Source of the DNA: JACRAV01 sp964571235
GTDB taxonomy: Bacteria; Zixibacteria; MSB-5A5; GN15; FEB-12
DNA: 64,000 nucleotides
Direction: 5' to 3'
Assembly: GCA_964571235.1 (NCBI GenBank)
Contig: CAZNAI010000007.1
Coordinates: forward strand, 1 to 64,000
The translations under genes were made by a program, and so were the position numbers. Shown here one piece after another: positions 16,421 to 25,139 of the stretch (its first letter is position 1; every line of letters starts with the position of its first letter). The notes under the pieces are model-generated. The model was not told where the DNA came from and did not search any database. It saw nothing but the letters and a program-made list of their open reading frames with translations.

Positions 16421-16849
16421 TTCGTTGAATTCCCCTGTCACGACTCGCTCTCTGTAGATCGAAATCCCTTGCCCCGCCGAAGGTGAGGTCGTCCGCCTTC
16501 GGCGAACGAGGTTTCGACAACGTGACTCACCGAACTCGTCGTCGTTGCGAGGAGTCTTCGACGAAGCAATCTCTTCTTCGCTCCGTGGGCGGCAGACGCC
16601 CTCGTCTGCCCCTTGCCAAAATGCTGGGACAGCCATTCACTCTAAACAATCATCACGCTGATCGGAACGTCGCCCTGAGCGGAGTCGAAGGGCGTCTTAC
16701 AAACATTTTTCTTCCCCCCACTTGCCACATCGCCCCCTCGCGATTATATATCGAGTGAATCCATTCCTTGAGAGGACTGGCGCGATCCCGTTGTCGCCCA
16801 GCAGGGAATTCGGCCGACACATGACCGCAATCACGCAGAGGGAAAGAAC
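16421..16849. repeat. Intergenic region with three dispersed hairpin repeats
   Basis: No gene is seen in this stretch. It carries one GTAG-ended element at 16454-16519 (GTAGATCGAAATCCC at one end, GGTTTCGACA at the other). Next is a hairpin at about 16537-16572 of the type GCGAGGAGTC/GACGAAGCAATCTC. A GGCAGACG/CGTCTGCC stem lies at about 16592-16610. A CGCCCT/AGGGCG hairpin with loop GAGCGGAGTCGA is at 16671-16694. The same families recur near 29, 47-48, 51-52 and 57-58 kb. The last about 150 bases hold the promoter of the next gene. Confidence 0.8.
16722..16750 (+). promoter_or_regulatory. Candidate sigma-70 promoter
   Basis: TTGCCA and TATATA with a 17-base spacer, about 100 bases before the small membrane protein gene at 16850. 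It lies downstream of the repeat cluster and has no competing gene. Confidence 0.45.
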
Positions 16850-17344
16850 ATGGAAGTAAAATCCGGCGGCTTATCCAAAGGATGCCTAATCGGTATCATT
16901 ATTGCCAGCGCGTTTCTGTTTCTGGTTATCGTAACCGGCGTCACCTGCTATGTCTACCGAGAAGACCTGGCTAAATGGGCCGCGACCTATTCATCTCAGG
17001 GACTCAAAGGCGAGGTTGCAAGGAATCCCGAGGTTGTCGATACCACTCGCTTTAACGCCTTCATCGACGCTTTCGTGACACGCATGAAAACCGACTCGCT
17101 TGATCAGGAGCGCTACTCCAATTTCATGCTGGCTATGCAACCGATTCCGAAATGGGTTGAGGACAAGAAATTGGATTCGAGCGAAATTCAGAAGATCAGC
17201 GACGCCATGATCACCTACTTTCCCGATCTTGAATCTTTGCGTCCGATTTCAAAAGTGTCGACTTCACTTCCATCCGACACCTCATCAATGCCGGTCGATT
17301 CCGCCAGTGCAAGTCAACCAGTTGACACTAGCGAAACTAAATAG
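16850..17344 (+). CDS. Small single-pass membrane protein, function unknown
   Basis: A 164-residue protein I do not recognise. One strong hydrophobic segment is at residues about 13-34 (GCLIGIIIASAFLFLVIVTG), followed by about 130 polar residues that include a helical region and a Ser-, Thr- and Asp-rich end. The N-terminus is short and carries a Lys, so the C-terminal part is probably outside the inner membrane. An AGAGGGA box precedes the ATG. It ends 11 bases before plsY, so the two are probably cotranscribed with gpsA. Confidence 0.8.
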   Translation: MEVKSGGLSKGCLIGIIIASAFLFLVIVTGVTCYVYREDLAKWAATYSSQGLKGEVARNPEVVDTTRFNAFIDAFVTRMKTDSLDQERYSNFMLAMQPIPKWVEDKKLDSSEIQKISDAMITYFPDLESLRPISKVSTSLPSDTSSMPVDSASASQPVDTSETK

Positions 17345-17355
17345 CCGGAGACAAA

Positions 17356-17997
17356 TTGGACTCACTCGTCGTTATATTTGTTCTGGTGATAGCCTATCTT
17401 TTGGGAGGCATCCCCTTTGGTCTAATTGTTGCGCGTGCCTATGGCGTTAAAGATATCCGGTCCCACGGTTCGGGGAATATCGGCGCGACCAACGTCTGGC
17501 GCACGGTCGGTCCCAAAGCCGCACTCTGGGTGTACGTCGGCGATATTGGCAAGGGAATCCTGGCTGTGTTGATTGCACGGTCTGTAACACAAGATTTCAT
17601 GCCGACTGACTATCTGCTTGTCCTCACTGCGCTCGTAGCGATCGCCGGCCATGTCTTCCCGATCTATCTTTCTTTCAAAGGTGGCAAAGGTGTCAACACT
17701 GCCCTCGGTGTTATGATCAGTCTGCTCCCCTGGCACACTTTGGTCGCTCTGGCGGTATTTATCATCACCGTCGCGGCCTCAAAATACATATCGCTCGGTT
17801 CGGTGATTGCCTCGCTCTCGCTTTTCTTCTCGACACTCCTTGAAAAACTCTTTCTTGATCCCAACCGATCATCGATTTACACAATTCTAACTGCGCTGAT
17901 TATGCTATTGGTTATTTATACCCACCGCGCAAATCTCGCCCGTATTCGCGCCGGCTCTGAAAATAGATTCAGTCTTTCGCGGCGGGGGAGAGAGTAA
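17356..17997 (+). CDS. plsY: Glycerol-3-phosphate acyltransferase PlsY
   Basis: Inner-membrane enzyme that transfers an acyl group from acyl-phosphate to glycerol-3-phosphate, the first step of phospholipid synthesis. It starts with TTG, 6 bases after a GGAG box. The three family motifs are visible: SHGSGNIGATNVWRTVG, the segment HVFPIYLSFKGGKGVNTALG and the C-terminal THRANLARI. It has 213 residues with several hydrophobic segments. Directly followed by gpsA, which makes its substrate. Confidence 0.95.
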   Translation: MDSLVVIFVLVIAYLLGGIPFGLIVARAYGVKDIRSHGSGNIGATNVWRTVGPKAALWVYVGDIGKGILAVLIARSVTQDFMPTDYLLVLTALVAIAGHVFPIYLSFKGGKGVNTALGVMISLLPWHTLVALAVFIITVAASKYISLGSVIASLSLFFSTLLEKLFLDPNRSSIYTILTALIMLLVIYTHRANLARIRAGSENRFSLSRRGRE

Positions 17998-18001
17998 CCA
18001 G

Positions 18002-19021
18002 ATGGGCGTCAGAATCGGCATCATCGGCGCCGGGTCATGGGGGATGGCGGTTGCACGCCTTTTATCCCTCAATGGCCACTCGGTGACCCTTGTTGAACCA
18101 GATCCGCGTGAATATCAAATCCTGGTCGAGCATCGGGGGAATCCGACGCGACTCCCCAATTTCCGACTGCCTGATTCTATCAAGTTATCCAGCGACGCCC
18201 AATCGGCAATCGCTCTGACTGATCAACTCGTCCTCGCAATACCGTCGCAGTATCTTCGGCCAGTTATCAGTCGCTTGTCTTTTCAAGATCAGAAACCATC
18301 GGTGATTGTCAATCTCGCCAAAGGACTCGAACTCAAAACACTCAGCCGGATGTCCACCGTCATTTCCGAGGCAACATCAATTGGGCTTGATCGGATTGTC
18401 ACTGTTTCCGGCCCGTCTCACGCCGAAGAAGTCCTCCTCGATATGCCGACCACAGTCGTTGCCGGCGGGACCAACCCCGACGCCGTCACCGCTGTTCAAC
18501 AGAGCTTCAGTGGCAACACGTTTCGCGTCTACGCCTCCGAAGACATTGTTGGCGTCGAACTGGGCGGATCACTCAAAAATATCATCGCTATTGCCTCAGG
18601 AATCGCCGACGGTCTTGGTTTGGGCGACAACACCCGCGGCGCTCTTGTTACTCGTGGTTTGGCCGAGATGACCCGTTTGGGCATTGCCGCCGGAGCCAAA
18701 CCCGAGACATTTGCCGGTCTTTCAGGTCTTGGAGATCTGGTCACCACTTGCACCTCACGCCATAGTCGCAATCGCAATGTCGGCGAGCGCATCGGCGGGG
18801 GAGAGTCACTGACCGCAATTCTGAATTCTATGACTATGGTCGCCGAGGGCGTCGACACCGCCCGCGCTGGGCGTGAACTGGCCGCTCGCCATAAAATCGA
18901 AATGCCTATTACTAACGAAGTTTGTAAAGTCTTGTTCGAGCAAAAATCCCCAACGGAGGCCGTGGCCAACCTGATGGGACGCTCGCTCAAGCCCGAAGTA
19001 TGGCTCGAATCACGGGGATAA
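18002..19021 (+). CDS. gpsA: Glycerol-3-phosphate dehydrogenase [NAD(P)+]
   Basis: Reduces dihydroxyacetone phosphate to glycerol-3-phosphate, feeding PlsY. The nucleotide-binding motif IGIIGAGSWGMAVARLL is at the N-terminus. NLAKGLE, TVSGPSHAEEVLLDMPT, ELGGSLKNIIAIASGIADGL and FAGLSGLGDLVTTCTS are family signatures including the catalytic Lys. It has 339 residues. It lies 4 bases after plsY. Confidence 0.97.
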   Translation: MGVRIGIIGAGSWGMAVARLLSLNGHSVTLVEPDPREYQILVEHRGNPTRLPNFRLPDSIKLSSDAQSAIALTDQLVLAIPSQYLRPVISRLSFQDQKPSVIVNLAKGLELKTLSRMSTVISEATSIGLDRIVTVSGPSHAEEVLLDMPTTVVAGGTNPDAVTAVQQSFSGNTFRVYASEDIVGVELGGSLKNIIAIASGIADGLGLGDNTRGALVTRGLAEMTRLGIAAGAKPETFAGLSGLGDLVTTCTSRHSRNRNVGERIGGGESLTAILNSMTMVAEGVDTARAGRELAARHKIEMPITNEVCKVLFEQKSPTEAVANLMGRSLKPEVWLESRG

Positions 19022-19034
19022 ACAGGAGATCGTC

Positions 19035-19382
19035 ATGAAAACCAACGGTGACGAAAAACGGTACTACTCCATCAGCGAAGTGTCCCGGATCACGGGACTG
19101 GAAGCGTACGTCCTTCGCTACTGGGAAAAGGAATTCCCCGTTCTGCGACCGCGCAAAAATCGCGGCGGAAATCGCCTCTACACCTCGGGCGATATCGAAC
19201 TCATCAACCGGATCAATCACCTTCGCAGTCGGGAGAAACTCACTATCGCCGGCGCCCGCACCAAACTGATGATGCGCCGCCCCAGCGAAGAAAGAACCGA
19301 GATGACCACGCAAGCCCGCCTGCAGACTGTCGTCGGACTTCTCCGCAAAGAGATCGAAGACTTGCTCAAACTTTTCCCTTGA
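19035..19382 (+). CDS. MerR-family transcriptional regulator, short form
   Basis: A 115-residue protein with an N-terminal winged helix of the MerR type: YSISEVSRITGLEAYVLRYW followed by EKEFPVLRPRKNRGGNRLYT. A helix for dimerisation follows (about residues 80-115), and no effector-binding domain remains. An AGGAG box lies before the ATG. It is 13 bases after gpsA and may be in the same operon. The target genes and signal cannot be told from the sequence. Confidence 0.9.
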   Translation: MKTNGDEKRYYSISEVSRITGLEAYVLRYWEKEFPVLRPRKNRGGNRLYTSGDIELINRINHLRSREKLTIAGARTKLMMRRPSEERTEMTTQARLQTVVGLLRKEIEDLLKLFP

Positions 19383-19443
19383 GTTCGCGCCGGATTGCGG
19401 TAGATTTGCAGTGCCGAGGCGCGAACAGCGCCCAACAAATTGT

Positions 19444-19520
19444 CGGAGCGTAGCGCAGTTGGCTAGCGCACTCGCTTGGGGTGCGAGAGGTCGGCCGTTC
19501 GAATCGGCTCGCTCCGACCA
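19444..19520 (+). tRNA. tRNA-Pro (anticodon GGG)
   Basis: Complete cloverleaf. The acceptor stem is CGGAGCG / CGCTCCG, and the anticodon stem CTCGC / GCGAG encloses loop TTGGGGT, giving anticodon GGG at 19478-19480. The T-arm loop has TTCGAAT. Discriminator A is followed by an encoded CCA. A run of eight T follows and may terminate it. Confidence 0.95.
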
Positions 19521-19543
19521 TTTTTTTTAAGGTCAGCATACAT

Positions 19544-20236
19544 ATGGCCACCGACCGCGACGATCTTCGCTCCCTCTCCGCTCTCGTGCTTATTCCTGCC
19601 TACAAGGCCGCTCGGTATCTGCCCGACTTGATTCCGCGTCTTCGAACATTTGTCTGCGATGACAATATCCTGGTCGTCAACGACGGCTCCCCCGATGACA
19701 CCGAGTCTATTCTGGAGCGCCTCAAAGTCCGGCATCTGACCCACCCACAAAACAAAGGCAAGGGCGCCGCCCTGAAAACCGGCTTTGACTACGCTATCGA
19801 ACATGGTTACCGCTCGGTACTTACTATCGATGCCGACCTCCAGCACCTGCCCGAAGAAGTCCCGCGCTTTTTAGCTCACGACAACGGCGCCACCATTATC
19901 ATCGGCACTCGCGATATCAACCGGGCAATAATGCCGTTTGACCGCTGGCTCACCAATAATCTCACATCGCTGATTATCTCAGTGTTTTCCACTCAACGTG
20001 TCCGCGACTCCCAATCGGGCTTCCGCCTCATTCCCGTTTCAGCGCTCCAATCACTCCAGCTCAAAACCGTCAACTACGACTTCGAGTCAGAAATGCTCTT
20101 CAAATCCGGCCGCTTGGGAATTTCCGTGATCGAAGTCCCTATTTCCACCATCTACGAGGGCTCCCACTCGTACATCAACCCGCTTACCGACACCCTCCGT
20201 TTTATTCGCCAAATCTGGAAACGCATCTGGGCCTAA
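19544..20236 (+). CDS. Family 2 glycosyltransferase (dolichol-phosphate-mannose-synthase-like)
   Basis: GT-A fold glycosyltransferase of 230 residues. The N-terminal ALVLIPAYKAARYLPDLI, then VVNDGSPDDT and NKGKGAALKTGFDYA lead to the DADLQHLPEE motif that binds the metal and nucleotide sugar. The core ends with TRDINRAIMPFDRWLTN and SQSGFRLIP. No membrane segment is visible. The ATG at 19544 is chosen because an upstream in-frame start would overlap the tRNA gene. The acceptor is unknown; a lipid carrier is likely for this subfamily. Confidence 0.9.
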   Translation: MATDRDDLRSLSALVLIPAYKAARYLPDLIPRLRTFVCDDNILVVNDGSPDDTESILERLKVRHLTHPQNKGKGAALKTGFDYAIEHGYRSVLTIDADLQHLPEEVPRFLAHDNGATIIIGTRDINRAIMPFDRWLTNNLTSLIISVFSTQRVRDSQSGFRLIPVSALQSLQLKTVNYDFESEMLFKSGRLGISVIEVPISTIYEGSHSYINPLTDTLRFIRQIWKRIWA

Positions 20237-20285
20237 CAAGTCGGGTCTACTTGCACGGTCCGTCTTCTGATCGTACTTTGTTGCC

Positions 20286-21059
20286 ATGCCCACCCGCAAA
20301 CGAATCCTCTTGACCAACGACGACGGTTACTTCGCCGAAGGAATCAACGCCCTCTTTCGCGAACTTTCCAAATCCCACGATGTCGTCTTAGTTGCCCCCG
20401 ATCGCGAACAGTCGGCCTCGTCGCACTCGCTCACTGTCAATCGCCCTCTTCGAATGCACCAAATTGGGAAAAACAGATACACTACCGACGGCACGCCAAC
20501 CGACTGTGTTATGCTCGCTCTACATGTTGTCTACAAAACCCGCCGCCCCGATATGATAATCTCCGGCATCAACCACGGCGGCAACATGGCCGATGACGTC
20601 ACTTACTCCGGGACTGTGGCCGCCGCCATTGAAGGCGCCATTTTGCGCATCCCGTCTATCGCGATGTCGATGGCCAACTACGAACCGGGGATGTCCTGTC
20701 GGCTGGCCGCTCGTTTTGCCTCGAGATTGGTCAAACTCCACCCGCAATTCGGCCTCGATTCGTCCACTTTTCTAAATATCAATTTCCCCGCCAACTCCGG
20801 CAAACCGTATCGCTCATATGAATTCACAGGACAGGGCTTCCGCCAATTCAAAGATGTCGTCTCCCAAAAGAAAGACCCCAAAGGTCGCTCGTATTACTGG
20901 ATCGGCGGCAAACCGGTATGGACTTCCTCGCGTGGTTCAGACTTCGATGCCGTCCGGCGCGGTATCGTCTCGATTTGCCCGATGAAACTTGACTTCACCG
21001 ATCACCGAGAACTTGAACGCCTCCGCCGCGATTTTTCTCCAAAATCCGCTCGTCGATAA
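20286..21059 (+). CDS. surE: 5'/3'-nucleotidase SurE
   Basis: SurE phosphatase, which dephosphorylates nucleoside monophosphates in the cytosol. The start ILLTNDDGYFAEGINALF contains the paired Asp metal ligands. VAPDREQSASSHSLTVNRPL, DGTPTDCVMLAL and SGINHGGNMADDVTYSGTV follow. It has 257 residues. It lies between two tRNA-Pro genes. Confidence 0.96.
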   Translation: MPTRKRILLTNDDGYFAEGINALFRELSKSHDVVLVAPDREQSASSHSLTVNRPLRMHQIGKNRYTTDGTPTDCVMLALHVVYKTRRPDMIISGINHGGNMADDVTYSGTVAAAIEGAILRIPSIAMSMANYEPGMSCRLAARFASRLVKLHPQFGLDSSTFLNINFPANSGKPYRSYEFTGQGFRQFKDVVSQKKDPKGRSYYWIGGKPVWTSSRGSDFDAVRRGIVSICPMKLDFTDHRELERLRRDFSPKSARR

Positions 21060-21062
21060 CTG

Positions 21063-21090
21063 TTGACAGGTGATTGAAAAAAGGTATACT
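21063..21090 (+). promoter_or_regulatory. Sigma-70 promoter of the tRNA-Pro(CGG) gene
   Basis: A perfect -35 box TTGACA and a -10 box TATACT with a 16-base spacer. The expected start is around 21097, about 17 bases before the mature tRNA. Confidence 0.8.
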
Positions 21091-21113
21091 ACGGCCCCCT
21101 GAGGGAATTGATT

Positions 21114-21186
21114 CGGGGCGTGGCGCAGTTGGTAGCGCGCTTGGTTCGGGACTAAGAGGTCGCTGGTTCAAATCCAGTCGCCCCGA
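21114..21186 (+). tRNA. tRNA-Pro (anticodon CGG)
   Basis: Acceptor stem CGGGGCG / CGCCCCG. The anticodon stem CTTGG / CTAAG, with one G-U pair, encloses TTCGGGA, giving anticodon CGG at 21147-21149. The T-loop is TTCAAAT. The discriminator is A. CCA is not encoded, in contrast to the tRNA-Pro(GGG) gene 1.7 kb upstream. Confidence 0.95.
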
Positions 21187-21290
21187 TTTGTTTGGATGGA
21201 AGTTGACACGCTGGTTTTCCTGCCTGAGTACTCCTGCCGAGTCCTGCAAGGGGATTGACACCTTGGTAAAACATTTTTTCGAGGACCGAC

Positions 21291-21764
21291 ATGGCTAAAG
21301 GACGCACACCTATTATCGCCGTGATTGGAGCCGGCAAATGCTCCAAAAAACTCCGCGACATGGCCGCTGTTGTGGGTAAATACGTCGCCGAGCAGGGCGC
21401 CGTTCTTGTTTGCGGTGGCATGGGCGGTATCATGGAAGGCGCCGCGCAAGGCGCCAAAGAAGGCGGCGGAACTACTATTGGCATCCTGCCCACCGACAAC
21501 CGCGCCGACGCAAATCCATACATCGATTACGTCATCCCGACCGGCTTTGGCGAGGCCCGCAATATTATGGTGGTTCGCACTGCCGACGTCGTCGTTGCCT
21601 TTCCCGGCAAATACGGCACGCTCAGCGAAATGGCCTTTGCCCTCCTGGCTGAGAAACCGGTGATCTCCATCTCGGCCTGGAAACTCGGCGACGAGATTAT
21701 CCAGATGGATGACCCGCTCGAAGCCGCCAAAAAGGCAGTCAAACTCGCCCAAGAACGGGCATGA
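21291..21764 (+). CDS. TIGR00725-type LOG-fold protein
   Basis: A 157-residue Rossmann-like protein of the family around lysine decarboxylase-like LOG proteins and the TIGR00725 group. Visible motifs are IAVIGAGKCSK, CGGMGGIMEGAAQGAKEGGG and FPGKYGTLSEMAFALL, the last being the variant of the PGGxGTxxE motif of LOG phosphoribohydrolases. The family is often of unknown role; nucleotide binding is likely. Its stop overlaps the acylphosphatase start. Confidence 0.85.
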   Translation: MAKGRTPIIAVIGAGKCSKKLRDMAAVVGKYVAEQGAVLVCGGMGGIMEGAAQGAKEGGGTTIGILPTDNRADANPYIDYVIPTGFGEARNIMVVRTADVVVAFPGKYGTLSEMAFALLAEKPVISISAWKLGDEIIQMDDPLEAAKKAVKLAQERA

Positions 21765-22039
21765 GTTTGAAGGCCGCCCGCCTCGTTGTTAGGGGTATGG
21801 TGCAGGGCGTGGGATTTCGATACTACTGCCAAAAGCGGGCCGCCGCCGCATCACTCTGCGGCTGGGTACGAAACAACCTCGACGGCTCCGTTGAAGTCTG
21901 GGCAGAGGGAGAATCGGCCGCCATTGAACAACTCATTGCCGATCTTAAGGTCGGGCCGGCAAACGCCCGAGTCGAGGCTGTCGATGTTTTGTATGGCAAT
22001 CCAACCGGCCAGTATCGTACATTCAATATCACGCATTGA
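21761..22039 (+). CDS. acyP: Acylphosphatase
   Basis: Small enzyme (92 residues) hydrolysing acyl phosphates. The catalytic loop GMVQGVGFRYYCQKRA contains the conserved Arg, and the Asn of CGWVRNNLDGSVEVWAEG is the second catalytic residue. The ATG overlaps the upstream stop (ATGA), and apt follows 6 bases later. Confidence 0.95.
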   Translation: MSLKAARLVVRGMVQGVGFRYYCQKRAAAASLCGWVRNNLDGSVEVWAEGESAAIEQLIADLKVGPANARVEAVDVLYGNPTGQYRTFNITH

Positions 22040-22045
22040 CTCAGT

Positions 22046-22570
22046 ATGGACGAACTAAAGAAGTACATTCGCGAGGTCCCCGATTTCCCCAAACCGGGGA
22101 TCAGATTCTACGACATCACTACGCTTTTTCAAAACCCAGTCGGGTTTGACAAAGCCTTAGGCGAAATGCAGGCTTTCATCCAAAGGCGAGAGGCCCAGAC
22201 TATCGTAGGGATCGAAGCCCGCGGCTTCATACTGGGCGGAGCCTTGGCCGATCGACTTGGCCTGGGGTTCATCCCGGCCCGAAAACCCAAGAAGCTTCCA
22301 TTCCAGACGATTCGCGAAGAGTACGCCCTTGAGTACGGTACCGATGCCCTCGAAATGCACGCCGACGGCGTCAAACCGGGGGAGAGGGTCGTGATTGTCG
22401 ACGACCTCTTAGCCACCGGCGGAACGGTCAAAGCGGCCGCCAAACTTGTCGAAAAGCTCGGTGGCTCGGTGGTTGGTGTCTCTGCTGTCATTGGCTTAAC
22501 GTTTCTGCCCTTCAAATCAGCCCTCTCTGGCTATAACGTAAACTACCTTATTTCCTACGATTCTGAATAG
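22046..22570 (+). CDS. apt: Adenine phosphoribosyltransferase
   Basis: Purine salvage enzyme making AMP from adenine and PRPP. FPKPGIRFYDITTLFQNP is the family N-terminus. VGIEARGFILGGALADRLG and the PRPP loop VVIVDDLLATGGTVKAA are present. It has 174 residues. Last of a three-gene set with the LOG-fold protein and acylphosphatase. Confidence 0.97.
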   Translation: MDELKKYIREVPDFPKPGIRFYDITTLFQNPVGFDKALGEMQAFIQRREAQTIVGIEARGFILGGALADRLGLGFIPARKPKKLPFQTIREEYALEYGTDALEMHADGVKPGERVVIVDDLLATGGTVKAAAKLVEKLGGSVVGVSAVIGLTFLPFKSALSGYNVNYLISYDSE

Positions 22571-22664
22571 CGGGGCTTGCTGAGCTCTCCAGTGGTATGT
22601 AGATTTCCATAGGTGAAATTCGATTTGTGACCGACCACGGTCTGTTTTCACCTGAGATAATACT

Positions 22665-22738
22665 GCCCCCGTAGCTCAGTTGGATAGAGCAACGGTTTCC
22701 TAAACCGTGTGCCGCAGGTTCAATCCCTGCCGGGGGTA
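22665..22738 (+). tRNA. tRNA-Arg (anticodon CCT)
   Basis: Acceptor stem GCCCCCG / CGGGGGT, so the first pair is G-U. The anticodon stem ACGGT / ACCGT encloses TTCCTAA, giving anticodon CCT at 22699-22701, which reads AGG. The T-arm has GTTCAATCC. The discriminator is A and CCA is not encoded. Confidence 0.94.
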
Positions 22739-22825
22739 TTCTTTTCGAAGTCCCACTCGGTCCGATACTTTTCTAATTAATTGATCCACAGGCGCTTTGG
22801 CTACGGGGAATCCGTCGAAAACCGG

Positions 22826-22854
22826 TTGACTTCTCTCCGGGCGGGGGATATATT
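22826..22854 (+). promoter_or_regulatory. Sigma-70 promoter before the FadL-like gene
   Basis: TTGACT and TATATT separated by 17 bases, about 70 bases before the start codon of the barrel protein gene. Confidence 0.65.
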
Positions 22855-22928
22855 TTTTGCCTATTTTGAGCACTGACGCCGTCAATGGTACAGCGCTCAC
22901 CGAGTGAAATGGACAAGGAGTTGGTGGA

Positions 22929-24326
22929 ATGAAACGGTTGGTCATTATCGGATTGTTTGTTTGCATCGCTGGACTGGCCCACGCTCAGAATCCTGAGGTG
23001 CCGATTGTGTTGGATACGACGATTCAAGTTCCGCAGGTCTTCGATATCGGCGGTAGCGGGGCGCGCGCTCGAGGAATGGGAAGCGCATATATCGCCGCAG
23101 GCGATGACGCCGCCGCGCTCACGTTTAATCCGGCGGGGTTGTTCTCAATAGACAAGACGTCGTTGACTTTCGGTATGGATCAATTCACGTCGCGCGGAGA
23201 TGTCTCTTTTCTGGGCCTCAAGACTCCCCAATCAGGTTCGTACAGCGGACTTGGGTTCTTCAGTTTCGTCTCTCCATTTCGTGTGAAAGGTCACGGATTC
23301 GTCTTCGGGTTGAGCTATGGCAGATCCTCAGACGAGGCCTCCAACAATGCCATCGATCTGATATTTCCAATCGACCCTGATGGTATCCAGCCGTTCCTCG
23401 ATACCACCGACTTGTACCTTTCGGTTCGTCGAAAATACCACGCCCAATTCACTCCGGTAACTCTCGGCGCAGGAACCCGGCTTTCATCCAAGGTCTCAGC
23501 TGGATTGTCGATAGCATTCATCAACGGGAAGTCTGTCGATAACCTGCAACAACAGAATGTCGCTTCCGATTGGTTTGTGCTTGAGAAATACCCCCAGCCG
23601 GTCGACTACATTTTTCAGGGTGCCCTGATTGACACGTCCAAATATTCGGGTGTCTCTTTCTCGCTTGGTTTCAAGTACACGCAGGACAAGCTCGCGTTGG
23701 GTGCGGTTTTAAAACTGCCATACACCCTCCGTCAGACCACCAACCGCACGCTTAGGGCAACTACCTATGTCAACGGTCTGTTGTATCCAAACGCCTCAGG
23801 TGTCATCTTCCGCGATGGCAACGTGATCGATATCGATATCCCATTCACTATCGGATTTGGCGGCGCCTATAAGCCGGATACCGCAACAACCCTTGCCGCT
23901 GATTTCGAGTACCGCCCGTTTTCCGGGAAGTACATTGATGTCCGCGATTCATTACGCCTTGTGCCAGGCGCCAAAGATCAGGAATATTTCCATACCGAAG
24001 ATCCGGGATGGCGCAACGCGGTGGTCATTCGCGCAGGGGCGGAGCGGTACTTCGCTACCAACAGCACGATGTTTCCGCTCGTGCCGCTTCGTGCCGGCGT
24101 CGGCATCATGCCTATCCCGCGCCCGAACAGGACCAATGGCCAGCCCTCAGGAACAGCCACCGCGCTTAATCTCTCGCTCGGCTCCGGCATTCATTGGTCA
24201 CTCTTGCACTTGGATGCGGCATACACATTCCGGTCTCTGAACCAGACCGACGCGTCAGACGTTGGGACTACCGAAACCAATGGAAAGTCCCATCTGTTGT
24301 ATCTGACTTTTACCGGATATTTCTAA
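22929..24326 (+). CDS. Outer-membrane beta-barrel protein, FadL/PorV-like
   Basis: A 465-residue protein with a signal peptide (residues 1-19, ending AHA). The early motif SGARARGMGSAYIAAGDDAA, continuing into ALTFNPAGLF, is the signature shared by FadL/OmpP1 transporters and PorV-type proteins. The rest alternates polar and hydrophobic residues in the manner of beta strands and ends in an aromatic residue (LYLTFTGYF). FadL proteins take up hydrophobic compounds; PorV proteins help surface export, and the sequence does not decide between them. An AAGGAG box precedes the ATG. Confidence 0.82.
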   Translation: MKRLVIIGLFVCIAGLAHAQNPEVPIVLDTTIQVPQVFDIGGSGARARGMGSAYIAAGDDAAALTFNPAGLFSIDKTSLTFGMDQFTSRGDVSFLGLKTPQSGSYSGLGFFSFVSPFRVKGHGFVFGLSYGRSSDEASNNAIDLIFPIDPDGIQPFLDTTDLYLSVRRKYHAQFTPVTLGAGTRLSSKVSAGLSIAFINGKSVDNLQQQNVASDWFVLEKYPQPVDYIFQGALIDTSKYSGVSFSLGFKYTQDKLALGAVLKLPYTLRQTTNRTLRATTYVNGLLYPNASGVIFRDGNVIDIDIPFTIGFGGAYKPDTATTLAADFEYRPFSGKYIDVRDSLRLVPGAKDQEYFHTEDPGWRNAVVIRAGAERYFATNSTMFPLVPLRAGVGIMPIPRPNRTNGQPSGTATALNLSLGSGIHWSLLHLDAAYTFRSLNQTDASDVGTTETNGKSHLLYLTFTGYF

Positions 24327-24345
24327 GTCGATTCAGATTATTTGC

Positions 24346-24373
24346 GTAACGGCCGGCGCCTGTCGGCCGTTAC
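24346..24373 (+). terminator. Hairpin after the FadL-like gene
   Basis: A perfect 10 bp stem GTAACGGCCG / CGGCCGTTAC with an 8-base loop, 20 bases after the stop codon. No T-run follows, so it may act with Rho or protect the 3' end. Confidence 0.55.
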
Positions 24374-24439
24374 TCCCCCAAAGCATTTGGGCAGAATTAC
24401 CGATACAGAATATTGAACGGACGATTACGGGAGTAGTAG

Positions 24440-25117
24440 ATGCACGGCAAAGTGAAGCTGTCCAAACGCGAAATCAAAGAAGACAAGTTCGCCACTTTCA
24501 TGCTGACCGCCAAGGATCAGTTCACCGAAAGCTGGCAGTACCTTGTGATCGGTGGCGTGGTGGTGATTCTCGCGATCGCTGGGATTGTTTACTTCTTTTC
24601 AAACCGCACGAGTCAGCAATCGGAAGGCGCGGACAAGTTGTCCAAGGCTCTTTCCGATTACCACGGCAACAATACACAGGTCGCATTGATCTCGCTCAGC
24701 CAGATTGTCTCCGATTACTCGGGCGAACCGGCTGACGAAGCCACATTTATGCTTGGCAAAATCAATCTCGAAACACAGAACTTTGCCGAAGCCCGCAAAC
24801 AGTTTGAAAACTATTTGAGCCGTTCGACCGGTGACAAGCTCAAGAGATCAGCCACGATTGCCGGTCTGGCCGCCTGCCTCGAAGGCGAAGCGAAGCACGC
24901 AGAGGCCGCCGCAAAGTATGTCGAGGCCTCAAAGGAATTCGCCGGCGGACCGCTCGACGAAGATTATCAAATCAACGCCGTTCGCAATTTCGTCCAGGGG
25001 AATGAAATCGACAAGGCCAAAGCTCAGCTTGCCGAATTGAAGAAGAATTTCAAGGGTTCCGCCAAGGTCGCACGCGCCGAGCTAATGCTCGCCGAAATGA
25101 CCACCGCGCCACGTTGA
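24440..25117 (+). CDS. Membrane-anchored TPR protein, YfgM-like
   Basis: A 225-residue protein. One membrane segment is at residues about 33-55 (YLVIGGVVVILAIAGIVYFF), followed by a region of helical repeats. Pairs such as DEATFMLGKINLETQNFAEA and EAKHAEAAAKYVEASKEFA look like tetratricopeptide repeats. This layout matches YfgM-type periplasmic chaperone helpers associated with the translocon. The exact partner is unknown here. Confidence 0.8.
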   Translation: MHGKVKLSKREIKEDKFATFMLTAKDQFTESWQYLVIGGVVVILAIAGIVYFFSNRTSQQSEGADKLSKALSDYHGNNTQVALISLSQIVSDYSGEPADEATFMLGKINLETQNFAEARKQFENYLSRSTGDKLKRSATIAGLAACLEGEAKHAEAAAKYVEASKEFAGGPLDEDYQINAVRNFVQGNEIDKAKAQLAELKKNFKGSAKVARAELMLAEMTTAPR

Positions 25118-25139
25118 TCCTGCTTGCGCCGGGTGCCAG

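Noticed and set aside
19481..19543. An earlier start for the glycosyltransferase
   Set aside because: It would lie inside the tRNA-Pro gene; the ATG at 19544 fits the family start.
22625..22660. A sigma-70 promoter for tRNA-Arg (TTGTGA and GATAAT)
   Set aside because: The -10 box would be 5 bases before the mature tRNA, so the start would fall inside the gene.
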